Below are positions 21,062 through 32,455 of a DNA stretch of 41,048 nt, one piece after another. The position numbers were made by a program, and so were the translations under genes. The stretch's first letter is position 1. Every line of letters begins with the position of its first letter. Under the pieces are notes generated by a model. It made no database searches. It was not told the origin of the DNA and saw only the letters and a program-made list of their open reading frames with translations. Origin of the DNA: Saprolegnia diclina VS20 (Eukaryota > Oomycota > Saprolegniomycetes > Saprolegniales > Saprolegniaceae); contig NW_008246088.1 of the NCBI RefSeq assembly GCF_000281045.1, positions 574,455-615,502 on the forward strand, given 5' to 3'.

Positions 21062-22012
21062 ATGCCCATCGTACGACGACCTGGCATGGACGCGAAAGAA
21101 GCTGACGCTATGTAGGTCTACGCGCTCATCGCCCGCGGGAAGACCGTCCTCGCCGAGTACACGGCGTCGTCCGGCAACTTCCCGACCGTCACGCGCGTGC
21201 TCCTCGCCAAGATCCCGGTCGACGACAGCAAGATGTCCTACGTCTACGACAAGTTGGCCGCATGTGCATGCGTCGCCGAGGCTCATGGCATATGCTAGGC
21301 ATGTCTTCCACTACGTCGTCAAGGATGGTATCACGTATCTCTGCATGGCGGACAACGACTTCAAGCGGCGCGTCCCGTTCCAATTCCTCGACGACCTCAA
21401 GGTACGCTGTCGTCGCCGCAGTCGCTTTCGCCCACGCCCATGGCCTAGGCCCGCTTCTTGACGACATATGGGGATCGAGGCCGCACGGCGATCGCGTTTG
21501 CCATGAACGCCGAGTTCCAGCACGTCATCCAGCGCCAAATGGTACGTCGTCGCGATCGATCGCTATCTCATGCTTTGCAGGACTACTTCAACGCGAATCC
21601 TGACGTCGATACGGTCGTCCAGGTGCAGCAAACCCTCGACGACGTCAAGGACACGATGGTCGAAAACATTGGTGCGGACTTGAATGGCCGTCCCGCCATA
21701 TCCATGTTGCCCTAGAAAAAGTACTGGGGCGCGGTGAGAAGTTTGAGCTCCTCGTCGACCGCACCGACCAGCTGAGCCAGCAGTCATTCGTCTTCAACCG
21801 CAAGTCGCGCAAGCTGCGCAAGGTCATGTGGTGGCGCAGCATGAAGATGTGGGTCTGCCTCGGCTGCCTCGGCCTCGTACGCTCGCTCTCTTATGTATCG
21901 GACCTCATAAGCGCCTCTGTTCTAGCTCGTCATCTACCTCGTCATCTCGATGGCCTGCGGCTTTGACTTTTCCAGCTGCAAGGCGACGCCGCCCAAGATC
22001 CAGGACGTGTAA
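21062..22012 (+). CDS. VAMP7: VAMP7-type longin R-SNARE
   Basis: Seven exons, 21062-21070, 21116-21252, 21299-21401, 21449-21541, 21581-21671, 21716-21876 and 21926-22012, encode 226 residues, close to the usual 220. The longin domain fills residues 1-120 (YALIARGKTVLAEY, HYVVKDGITYLCMADNDF, RFLTTYGDRGRTA). The SNARE motif follows (about 128-188) with Arg150 in GRGEKFELL as the zero-layer arginine, then a C-terminal membrane anchor and a short luminal tail. It should act as the vesicle SNARE in endosome, vacuole or secretory fusion. The first coding exon holds only three codons (MPI), and one intron is just 39 nt. Confidence 0.93.
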
Positions 22013-22262
22013 CCCGACGTCATTTTTGTGGTGTTTAGTCTTCGTTCATTTGACCGACCAGCTACGTCTGCCTGCTCTTTTCTAAACCTTGTGCTGCAGC
22101 TCATTCACCATGCCGGTCGACCCACGGTTGGGCTTTGGCCAGCTTGCCCCCATGTTTCCCTCTGGTTCTTTGCTGCAGGGTCATGACCACGGCCATACGA
22201 TAGACGGCTAAGATGTGGCAGTCTCTAAGAGGGTCGTGTAGTAGTATCACAAAAGGTGGCGA

Positions 22263-24193
22263 CTAGGGTGCAAAGTCGAGGATCGTGTCAAAGTGGCGGG
22301 CGCCGAGACCTCGGATGGCGTCGTTCCAGTGGGCCGTCGACACGCGGTTAAAGCTTCTCGAGAGCGCAGCGTAGATCTCGGCGTGCAGCTGGACGTAGTT
22401 GAGCATGACAAACTGGCAGCCGCTGAACGCGAGCGCTTCCTTGGCGACGGCAATGTGCGGCTCCTGCATGCACGCGCCCAGCGTCTGGAAGAGCCGTACG
22501 ACGACCGCGCCGTCAAAGCGGGGCGCCGAGAGCAGAATGCGGGCCGCCGCGCGGATCGCGAGGGCTTGGCGGCCCGGCTGGCGGCGCGGCCACGCGTGCA
22601 AGAGGCGGCGCAGCAGCTCGGCCGCCATCGACGGCACGTACGCGACAAACTGACCGCCGGCCGTCACGAGTTCGTCTTCGTCCGACCCCGCCGTGTCGAG
22701 GTAGTGGCAGCGCATGAGGTGCGTCCACGCCCGCGCGTAGTTTTGAAGAATGCCGTCGGCCTCGCCGCCCATCCCAATGTGTTCGATCGCGTACCTAAGA
22801 AATGATTTCACTGTCAAACTCGACCGTTGAAATACGAAGCTCGTACCGGAGAAACTCGGTCCAGCTGTGGCCATGGTCAAAGTTCTTGTTCTTGACGCTG
22901 CGCGTTGCTGCGGCCATGTTGGTCTGGCACGTCTCGGCCGTCACGAGCGCGACTTCCTTGCACTGCCGCTGGGCTTCCGCGTGGACGGCCTCGAGGTACT
23001 CGAGGCGTAAGTACGTGGCGTCGGCCAACGCCCGTGAAATGTGATCGCGCCGGTGCGGCAAATGCTTGTGGATCGCGCGCAGAATGTGTAGCCGGGCGCT
23101 CGATGTCCGGTAGTCTTCAAAGCGCATTTCGGTGATCAGCTACATGACAATATTGTACATACGAGGGTCGGGGAACTGACAAAGGTATGTACGCGGTGGA
23201 TGAAGACGGGTGTGATGTACTGGTCCATGGTCGTGGTTTCCGCGTTCGCGTCGTTCAAGTTCAAGCTCACGCCGTTCGAGAAGAGGATCGACGTGAGCCC
23301 GTTCTTGACAAAGTGCTCGTTCGGCTCTTCCGACTCGCTGCCCGAGTCGAGCGACAGCTTGTTGGCAAAGAGCGCTTCGAAGACGGTGTCGACGACGGCT
23401 TCGCGGGTGACGCTATGACGCATACATGAGGAAGCATGCCATGGGCACGCGATAGAGCGTACCGTTTGGGAATGCGCTTCTGCGGCAGCGAAAAGGCGAG
23501 GCGGTCTGTGAACGCACTCGCCTTGGCTGCGGGTTTCGCAGGGTACGCTTCATCGTCCTCTTCCGACGAGCTCCCGCCCGTGCTGTCGCTGCGTGGCCGG
23601 CGCATGATCTGTAGTTTCGGCTTTGTCTTCTTCTTCTTGACGGTCGTCGGCACGGTTGTCTTGACGGCCACCTTGGTAGCGACCTGCTTGGCGGTCGGCG
23701 AAGGCCCCACGCTGGGCGCCGTCGCGCTGTTCTTGGTCTTCTTGTGGCGATGGCCAATGACCGGTCGCGATCCGTCCTTGAGCAGATGCGAGCGGCGCGT
23801 GCTGGACGGCGACTCTTCTGTGGACGGCAGGTACCCCGCGCTTGTCGGCGTCATGGCGTCGACCTGCTTTGTCGGCCGCCGCCGGCGCTCGTGGCTCTTG
23901 GGCGGCGGTGCCACCGCTGCGGGCGAGAAGGTAAACACCGACGCATTCGGGTTGAGCGTCATCGTCGATGGCTTCTTCGCGTCTATAGGCGCCGACTTGG
24001 ACGGCAGCTTGGGCGCGTCCTGCGCTGTCGCAACCTCGAGCGTCGGGCGCCGAGCACGCGGCTTGGACCGGGGCGGGCCGTCCATGTGTGCTGGCTCGAG
24101 TAAAGACCTCTGCAAGCGACCACCGTTTCCGGACGCCGCCCACGATTGGTTGAAAAGTGGAACGACCGTCATTTTCTTGCCGATTGCGACCAT
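22263..24193 (-). CDS. Divergent PP2A B56-like regulatory subunit
   Basis: Exons 24193-23463, 23412-23193, 23139-22847 and 22794-22263 (introns 50, 53 and 52 nt) encode 591 residues. The first 240 are basic, Pro/Ser-rich and probably disordered, with a KKKKTKPK nuclear-signal-like patch. The rest is helical and matches the B56 layout: an AIHKHLPHRRDHI segment like the B56 LH.IYGKF..LR..IR region, then a C-terminal part with LFQTLGACMQEPHIAVAKEA and STAHWNDAIRGL, equivalent to the B56 H..VAERAL and K.HWN..I..L motifs. B56 subunits direct PP2A to substrates. The repeats are divergent, so binding to the catalytic core is not assured. Confidence 0.72.
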
Positions 24194-24874
24194 ATGATTG
24201 GCGGACCCAGCTTTGCCACCTCCTATTGGTCAAATCCAGGCATGGCGATCATCGGCCGCAATTTCCAGAACACGTCGACCGACACCAGTCCCAGAAGCCG
24301 CGAGTCGCAGAGGCCCGCGACCAGAAGAAGCTCATGCGATGACGCTGCCCGTCCATCAGCCCATGCGCCTGGCGCCACGCGAGTGCAGAACGGTCCAACC
24401 GACTACGGCAACCCAAGCACATGCCCGACGCCCATAGGGTCTGCCTACCGCTGCTGGCATGATTCATCATCCCTTGGCTGCTCGGCACTGTGTCCCATAT
24501 TGTGGCTGCTCTGGGCTAGACAGGAATGGGCGTGGTCGCAGTGGGCTAGACGCCGGAGGACTTGGCCGGGCTGCCCGTGTGTCGACTAAGGAATGGGCGT
24601 GGTCGCAGTGGGTAGACGCCGGAGGACTTGGCCGCGCTGCCCGTGTGTCGACGTAAGAGGTAACGCTAGCCCGTCATTGGGAACGACGTAGCCGTTTGCA
24701 CTTGGAGCTCGGATGCAAAGGACACGTTGTCAACGGCGTTGTCCATAGAGGCGACGCGATAATGGTGTCGAAATGCGCGAACTCCAACGGCATTACGTGC
24801 ACGAGTGCGCGCGTGCCACGTTCGCAATATCCGGATACGGTACCAGGTGACGGAAACGCCAGAACCGAAGAACC
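24194..24874. other. Divergent intergenic region
   Basis: 681 bp between the B56-like start and the E2 start. Short frames are present but unsupported. CCAAT/ATTGG words occur at 24199-24230, close to the B56-like ATG. It also contains the two-copy repeat at 24523-24655. Confidence 0.5.
24523..24655 (+). repeat. Two-copy tandem repeat, 67-bp unit
   Basis: The unit starting GGAATGGGCGTGGTCGCAGT at 24523 repeats from 24590 with only a few differences (one base lost in GGGCTAGAC, one substitution in the GCCGGGCTG block). Its meaning is unknown; it lies about 220 bp before the E2 start. Confidence 0.8.
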
Positions 24875-25354
24875 ATGAACACGAACGTGAAGCGGCTGCG
24901 GAAGGAACTCGCGGAGCTGCGGAAGCACCCGGAGGCCGACATGGTGCTCTTCCCACTCGAGGAATCGATCGTCGAGTGGAAGGCCTTCATCAAGGGCCCG
25001 GCGGATACGCCGTTCGAAGGCCGCGTCTTCGAGCTCGCGATCGCGACGACGCCCATGTATCCCATGGAGCCGCCCAAGATGAAGTTTGTCACCAAGATCT
25101 TCCACCCGAACGTACACTTCCAGGACGGTAGCATCTGCCTCGACATTCTCAAGCGTGAATGGTCACCGGCCTGGACTCTGCGCGCGGCCTGCCTCGCCGT
25201 GACGTCGCTCCTCTCGGACCCGGCGGCCGACTCGCCGCTCAACTGTGACGCCGGCAACATGATCCGCGCCGGCGACCTCATGGCGTACAACGCAATGGCC
25301 GCCATGTACACGACCGAGTTCGGCCTGCCCTCGCTGCCAGCGTCGCCGCTCTAG
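24875..25354 (+). CDS. PEX4: PEX4-type ubiquitin-conjugating enzyme (E2)
   Basis: A single exon encodes 159 residues covering one UBC fold. HPN is at residues 77-79, the catalytic cysteine is Cys88 in GSICLDIL, and WSPAWTL follows. The DSPLNCDAGN and IRAGD segments near the C-terminus are typical of PEX4 E2s rather than the UbcH5 type. PEX4 ubiquitinates the import receptor PEX5 at the peroxisome so that it can be recycled. The normal partner PEX22 is not in this window. An E2 of another class is the less likely alternative. Confidence 0.85.
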   Translation: MNTNVKRLRKELAELRKHPEADMVLFPLEESIVEWKAFIKGPADTPFEGRVFELAIATTPMYPMEPPKMKFVTKIFHPNVHFQDGSICLDILKREWSPAWTLRAACLAVTSLLSDPAADSPLNCDAGNMIRAGDLMAYNAMAAMYTTEFGLPSLPASPL

Positions 25355-25410
25355 TCCTGATACTACGTCTCGCCCATGACAAATACGAGCTTAATTTTCT
25401 TACAACTGAA

Positions 25411-26062
25411 CTACTTGGGCACATTCACTGAAGGCGGCGGCGTCTTGGGCTTGGAAGCTTGCGGCGGCGGCGTCTTCCCCGACGGACCTGGCGAAGCGGA
25501 CGCGGGCGGTGTCTTGGGCGTCCGCTTCACGGGCTGCTTCGCGCGCTTCGAGGCTGCGTTGCCGCCCATGTCGGCTTGCGACAACGTGCGCTTCAACGAC
25601 TTGCCGCTCGCGTCCTTGGGCGACGTACTCGGGCTCTTCTTGGCCGACGACGACCCACTGAGAAGGCCGCTAAAGTCCGTTGTCGTGTCGAGGCCGTCGT
25701 GCAAGTCCCCGTCGCCGTCCATGAGCGACGACGTCAGGTCCATCCCAAAGAGATCCGGCGAGTCGGCCGTCAGGTCGTTGAGGCCGCTGTCCACCGAGAG
25801 GCGACCCGACGAGGCGGCGTTCGACGGTCGCTGGCCGCCGGGTGCCGATCGTGCGTTCGGGTTGTTGGCCATCGGCGGGCCGTTGGGCGGCCGGTTCTGC
25901 TGCTGCTGTTGGCCCGGGAACGAGTTTTGCGGAAACGACTGGGACCGCTGCAGCTGCTGCTGGTGCTGCTGCTGTGCCTGCTGTTGTTGTTGCTGCTGCT
26001 GCTGTGTGTAGTTGGGGCGGTTGCCTTGGTTGTTGAAGCCCATGCCCGCACTGTTGTTGTTA

Positions 26063-26104
<42 letters not shown>

Positions 26105-27958
26105 GGGTTGGACTGCGACGGGCCGCCGTTGGGCATTTGCGGGCTCCGGCCGTTCATGTTGCCTTGCTGTTGTGGCATCTGGCAGGGGTGGAGCTGCTGC
26201 TGCTGCATGCGCTGGTGCATTGGCACTTGCTGCTGCTGCTGGATCTGCATCTGCATCTGCTGCTGCGGGTTGCGAGGCGCGCTCGGGTTGGGCGGCGAGT
26301 GGTTGGGCGGCGCGTTCGTCATGTTGCCCATCGAGAGGCTGCGCTGCGGCGGCTGGTTCATGAGCGCGGCCGGGTTGTTTGGGCTCGTCGACTGCGACGT
26401 GTTCATGCCCGACTTGGCCGCGCGCGCACCCATCGTGACGGCCAGCTGCTGCAGCCGCTGCTTGAGCGTCGCAAAGTTGCCGTACACCTCGCGCCCGGAC
26501 GCCGTACGGTACAGCGAGTCTTCCAGCCGACGGGCCATATCGGGCAGTCGCCGAATCCACTCGGCGGGCGCGTCCGGCTTGCGCTGTTGGAGCAAACTCA
26601 CACTATTTCACAACAATTGAGCCTCTCGCTACAACGTGGTGCGATACGTACATCTTGGCAATCATCTTGCGACGGAGCGGCACGTCGTTCTCCGACTGCC
26701 ACACGGTCGCCTTCCCGGGCGTCGCCACCGCCATTTGACCAGGCGACGGCTGCTGCGGACGGCCCACGACGGCCGGCGACGGCATCGACGGAGGCACGAC
26801 ATTCGGTGTCGATGACGACGGCGGCTGCGACGGCGACGGACGCGTCTCCATCATCATACCATTCGGCGGCGGCGAGCCCTGCGGTGGCCGGTACGACGGC
26901 ATACCACCTGGCGGCATGCCGGGGTTCATGCCACCGGGGTGAAAGCTCCCGGGCGGCGCGCCGTGCGGCATCCGGCCCGAGTTGGCGAGACACTGATGCT
27001 GCGTCACGCGGAGCACATCTTGCGGCGGCGGGATCAAGTCGGGCTGGGCGGCAAGCACGCTCTTGAGCTTCGCGAGTTCCTGGTCGTAGTCGGTGGGGTA
27101 GCTAATGGGCATGCCGCCACGGCCCATCGTCGGCGCGGCCGGTGGCGGGTTCATGAGGCCGCTGTTCGTGCGCTGGAGCGTGTGGTGCTGGGCGTACGGT
27201 GGCCGCGGCTGGCCCGGGCCGGCGTTGTACCCACCATACATGGACGACTGCGCGGCTGCGTTCGGAGGCATCATCATGCCGTTGCCGTTGCCGCTGTAGC
27301 GCGGGTTCATGTAGTTGTTCATGCCCGGGTGGCCTTGGTTGTGCTGCGGTGGCTGGTTGCCGCCGTGCATGCCGGGGATGCCGGGCCGGTTGCCGCCCGC
27401 CGGCTGGTCCGTCATGAGCAGCGTCGAGAGGAGAGACTCCGAGTTGTTGCTTTCTGATAATCGGTTGGGCGGCGGCTTGTTGGCTTGCTGCGGCTGGCCA
27501 CCGCGGTTGATGGACGACTCGTCCTTGCGTGTGTTGTTGTTCTGCATACTATGGGGCGCGTTGTGGCCGCCGTTGTTGTTGTTGTTGTGACCGCCCATCG
27601 GCGGCTTGTCCATGCCGTGCGACGGCTTGTTCTTGTCGTCGTCGGGCTTCTTGTTGTTGTTGGGCAGGTCGTTGTCAAAGAAGCTGCCAATGTCGTCGCT
27701 CTCGTTGAACGCATCGTTGTCGCGGCCGCGGAGGTCGCCGGGTGGGCCCGAGCCGGACGCTCTACTGTTGTTCATGCCAAACGGCATCGATCCGTTGAGG
27801 CTCGGCATACCGGTCGGCGTGCCGACGCTGAAGGGCATGCCGGACGGCGAGTCCAGGCCCGAGCCGCCCATGGACGGCATGCCATTGCCGCCCAGCGGGA
27901 ACTCGTCAAAGCCGCCCAAGAGGTCGCTTTCAAAGTCCATGCCATTGAACGAGTCCAT
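25411..27958 (-). CDS. KIX-domain, Gln/Pro-rich transcription coactivator (MED15-like)
   Basis: Exons 27958-26652 and 26602-25411 join over a 49-nt intron (phase 2) into 832 residues. The N-terminal half is Asn/Gly/Pro/Met-rich and low in complexity. A KIX domain spans the junction at about residues 422-500: W..ENDVPLRRKMIAKI, then VSLLQQRKPDA, IRRLPDMARRLEDSLYRTA and YGNFATLKQRLQQL. Long poly-Gln tracts and a basic/Pro-rich tail follow. KIX plus Q-rich sequence is the pattern of Mediator tail subunit MED15 and of CBP/p300; no acetyltransferase domain is present, so MED15-like is the better guess. The in-frame GTG at 27988 was not used; ATG at 27958 starts the DSFNGMDF segment. Confidence 0.85.
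26068..26103 (-). repeat. Pure (CAG)12 microsatellite in the poly-Gln tract
   Basis: Twelve uninterrupted CTG triplets on the plus strand read as CAG on the coding strand, giving the core of the longest glutamine run. Nearby Gln runs mix CAA and CAG. Such a pure tract is expected to vary in length between strains. Confidence 0.9.
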
Positions 27959-29512
27959 CTTCGTCGTCGGTCGTACGTAGTCTATCACCGGGTCGTCGGA
28001 GCTTCGGGATGGACTTATGTGTTACGACACTCCTCTCTCCCGCTGCTTTGCAGTTTAGAGGCTGTGGAGTTAAATATAAAATAAAACATTCGCATCCCGC
28101 TTTGGTGAAAGGAATCAAGTCTCGCAGGTTTGCCGTCCCGACCACGTGTTCCGACGCGGCCATGCACCGCCAGCGACAACCGCGCTCCGCGACGCACAGC
28201 GCCTCCCTACCATCAAGCACTTGGCGCGTCGACACGCGGGAGCGCGCCATCGCCGCCCTTCCTCGGTCCCCGTGGCGGGAGGTCGCCATCGCCCGGCGCG
28301 TGGCTACTTGCGCGGCCCCGGGCCCGTGATGGCATGTGCGAGGGTATAAGATCTGGCAGGTTTCTCGGCGCCACAAATGCGGCGCATACAAATACCAAGT
28401 CATAAAATACGTGCGTGGCCGAGAGGCGGCAATTTGAAATGACCCCGACCCCTTGCCCTGACTCGACAACATTTTTAAAGCGCAGGTTCAAGTTTTCAAA
28501 CCGGTGTATACAAATACAAAGTCAAAAGAAGCGTGTTTTTTTGCATTGCTCACGGGATTTTTATTCGGCGCGACAGATGGGTGGCTTCTCGCATTTTAAT
28601 TGGTATCCCGGACACGGCATACAAATAGCAAGCTATTTAATACACAGGCACGTCGAGAATTGAACCCCTAATCCACTAGAAATTCGAATCGTCGAGACAT
28701 TTGACCAATCGCGCCTTGGCGCCGCCCAACGGAGGGAAAAAGGCAGCGTCCGGATACCGTGCCACACCGCCGGACGCAAGGCCGAGGGGCACCTGGCACG
28801 CGCTGAAAGGCCTCGGGAGCATGGTAGCTCACCGGCTGCGCGGCTGGTGGGCAGGCTAGAATCAGGTCGCTTCTGAGAAGCCACTTCGCATGCAATCTGC
28901 AGTGACCACCAGCCTCCTCAGGCGCCTCGTGGTCGCCCTGCGCCTCGCAGAGCACGAGGTTTCGTAGTCCCAACGGCCTGCACTGCAACTGTCCTCAACT
29001 CTGCGCCGTCACCAGCAAGAGGCGCGAAGAGGTGGACATTTACATGAGTCGCCGTCAGGAGTCAGGAGGATGGGCAGCGCGCGATCTTGCTATCCAGTTG
29101 AACCAGACATGACCAGAACGACGACGGTGTCGACTGGTATCTTTGTGCGTCGAGTAGCGTCTTGCGTGCGCCCACTATGGCAAGTTGCTCCTGGCGATAT
29201 GCAGGCGCGAAAGAGCGTCGTCCAGTGACCTCGAGTCTGCCACACGTGAGCTGCCGTCGGCGCTTCTCGGGTGCGACCGTCCGACCCGGATCAGCTGTGC
29301 CATCGACGAGCGTGCGACAGTCGACGCCAGCGCCTTTGAGTACAACCCGCCGAAGCCACTCTTCTAGCGCGTGTCTCGGCATTTGCAGTGCATTCACGCT
29401 CCGCTGGTGCCACGGTGCCGTCCTTGCGACCGAGCGCGCGGCCCGCGCCAGCACATCCGGATATCCATTGGCAGCGTATCCGGAGATTTGCGGCCAGCGG
29501 TGGCCAAGAGCG
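27959..29512. other. Gene-poor region
   Basis: 1,554 bp between the KIX gene start and the TGS1 start. The first part should include the KIX promoter. An AT-rich stretch at 28060-28100 and three spaced copies of an ATACAAATA motif (28386, 28508, 28619) stand out. From about 29060 the composition becomes coding-like, with an open minus-strand frame (29532-29062, 156 residues) that I cannot identify and that overlaps TGS1 exon 1. Confidence 0.45.
28386..28637 (+). repeat. Three spaced copies of an ATACAAATA...AAG motif
   Basis: ATACAAATACCAAGTC (28386), ATACAAATACAAAGTC (28508) and ATACAAATAGCAAGCT (28619) are each followed by an A/T-rich tail and lie 122 and 111 bp apart. The DNA between them is not clearly similar by eye. 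It could be a worn tandem repeat of about 115 bp or a set of binding sites. Confidence 0.5.
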
Positions 29513-30882
<1,370 letters not shown>

Positions 30883-31451
30883 ACGATCATCCTTGTCTTG
30901 CTATGGCGCATCTTCAATCTTGCATCTGGAATTCCAAGAGCTAGGGTGGACGAAAAGCAATATCGCAGTTAGCTGTCCCATACTGCAAAGGAGCATCCTT
31001 GGCCCGAGTCTTCCTTGCTCTGCAGCAGGCGCAGCTGTGCAGTTGTGTGCTGTAGACTTGCACAGGGTGTTGGCAGGCGAGTTGGCTGCGTCTTTAGAGT
31101 ACCTCCGAAGCGAACGAGGGCCTTCTTGGCTGCAAGCGCTCCCTCGGAGAGCAAAGGGCGATCGCAATGTGTTGAGCCCCGTCTTCACAGCTCGTTTGCG
31201 ATTTGGCATTTTGAGTTTGGTTTGAGGTTGAAAATCTCAAAAAAATGGTCAGATGGTACGAGTACCAGAGCCTAAACCGGAGTTTAAAGTACGCCGAAGC
31301 GTAATCTCGTCCTTGTCGAGGGAGATGCTAACCGTCTCTCGGTTCAACGAACACAATTTTTAGTAAAAATTTACAGTACCAATCATTTCATTTGGGCCTC
31401 GCTTCGAACCTTGCTGGCGACAACCCGTTTTTGGATCTTGAAGGGGCACAC
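30883..31451. other. Intergenic, promoter of the PDZ gene
   Basis: 569 bp without a supported gene. A CCAAT box at 31379-31383 directly precedes an initiator-like TCATTTCA at 31383-31390. A short A/T palindrome-like stretch (TTTTTAGTAAAAATT) lies at 31356-31370. Confidence 0.45.
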
Positions 31452-32433
31452 ATGGCCGACGACGAGACCGACCTGCTCTTTAACGTCGCCCTCGAGAAGG
31501 GCGAGAAGGGCTTTGGCATCTACTTTATCGGCAACGTGGCCGGGCGTGTCATTGTCGAAGGTTTCGTGCCCAATGCGGACGGCGGCAGCGGCCTGGCCGA
31601 GCTCCTCGGCTGCATCGAGGCCAACGATGTGCTCGAACGCATCAATGGTGAAGACATCACGACGCTGCCAATGACTGCTGTTGTTGACCGCCTCCGCAAT
31701 GCGCCGCTCGGACTCAACGGGCTCACCTTCCGGCGACGTGTGACCACCAGTAACAACGCAGCAGGCGACGACGAGGGCGCACCCAGCTCCCGGCCGCAAC
31801 GACTCCTGGGTGCCCTCAAAGGCGTTTTGCTCGAGAAGGCGCCCGAGCCAAAGTCACCGCAATGGTGGACCGAGTTCCACCGGCTCAAGGCCGCCAACAG
31901 CCTTCGCTGGGACGCAGCGAACGTCGCCGAGGCGGACTTTATCGAAGCCTTGTACGGAGGCAGCGACGACCAGCAAAAGTCCTATTTGCGCCAGGAGTAC
32001 CCGACGCTACTGCAGCACCACCAAGACCGCTTCACAGTACGACCTATGCTCAATCCATACAAGGACGATGTCGACGTAGGTGTGGCCGCGACCGCTGCAA
32101 GTCTGTAGTGTGACGCCGTACAGCGGGCAAAGTGCGGCGACCACCATAGCCCCGTCGCCATGTCTCTCGACACTCGTCGACACGCTGCGCACGTCGCTGG
32201 GCTGGACGCGCCACGAGACATCGGCCCTACTCATGGCACTCCAAACCACTACCCACGTCCACTCGGCCGTCGACTACTTGTGCGCACGCCGCCACGTGCT
32301 CGAGCTGCCACCCTCGGTGGCCTACCCACGTGTTACCCGCGCGGTCTGGCGCACGCTAGACGAAGCCGCCGAGCGACTGCTCGCGCCTGATGACAGAAGC
32401 TACATTGCCTCACTGCCTCTCTATTGCTCGTAA
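31452..32433 (+). CDS. PDZ-domain protein
   Basis: Exons 31452-32036 and 32080-32433 join in phase 0 (43-nt intron) and encode 312 residues. A PDZ domain lies at about residues 8-95: FNVALEKGEKGFGIYF is the carboxylate-binding beginning, with later GCIEANDVLERINGEDI and AVVDRLRNA. Then come a helical acidic segment and a C-terminal helical part with SLGWTRHETSALLMAL. The domain suggests a scaffold for membrane or junctional partners. Its stop is 22 bp from the convergent ARM-like gene stop, so their 3' ends probably overlap. An in-frame upstream extension without an ATG was not used. Confidence 0.8.
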
Positions 32434-32455
32434 CTTCGAGAAATAGCAAGGTGGG

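Noticed and set aside
26060-26260. Repeat block considered as a CRISPR-like array
   Set aside because: It is a trinucleotide microsatellite coding for glutamine, with no spacers.
25459-27066. 535-codon plus-strand Leu/Arg-rich frame
   Set aside because: Complement of the CAG/CAA-rich KIX gene; poly-Leu is the antisense of poly-Gln.
28640-28700. tRNA-like string (GAATTGAACCCC)
   Set aside because: No acceptor, D or anticodon arms could be fitted around it.
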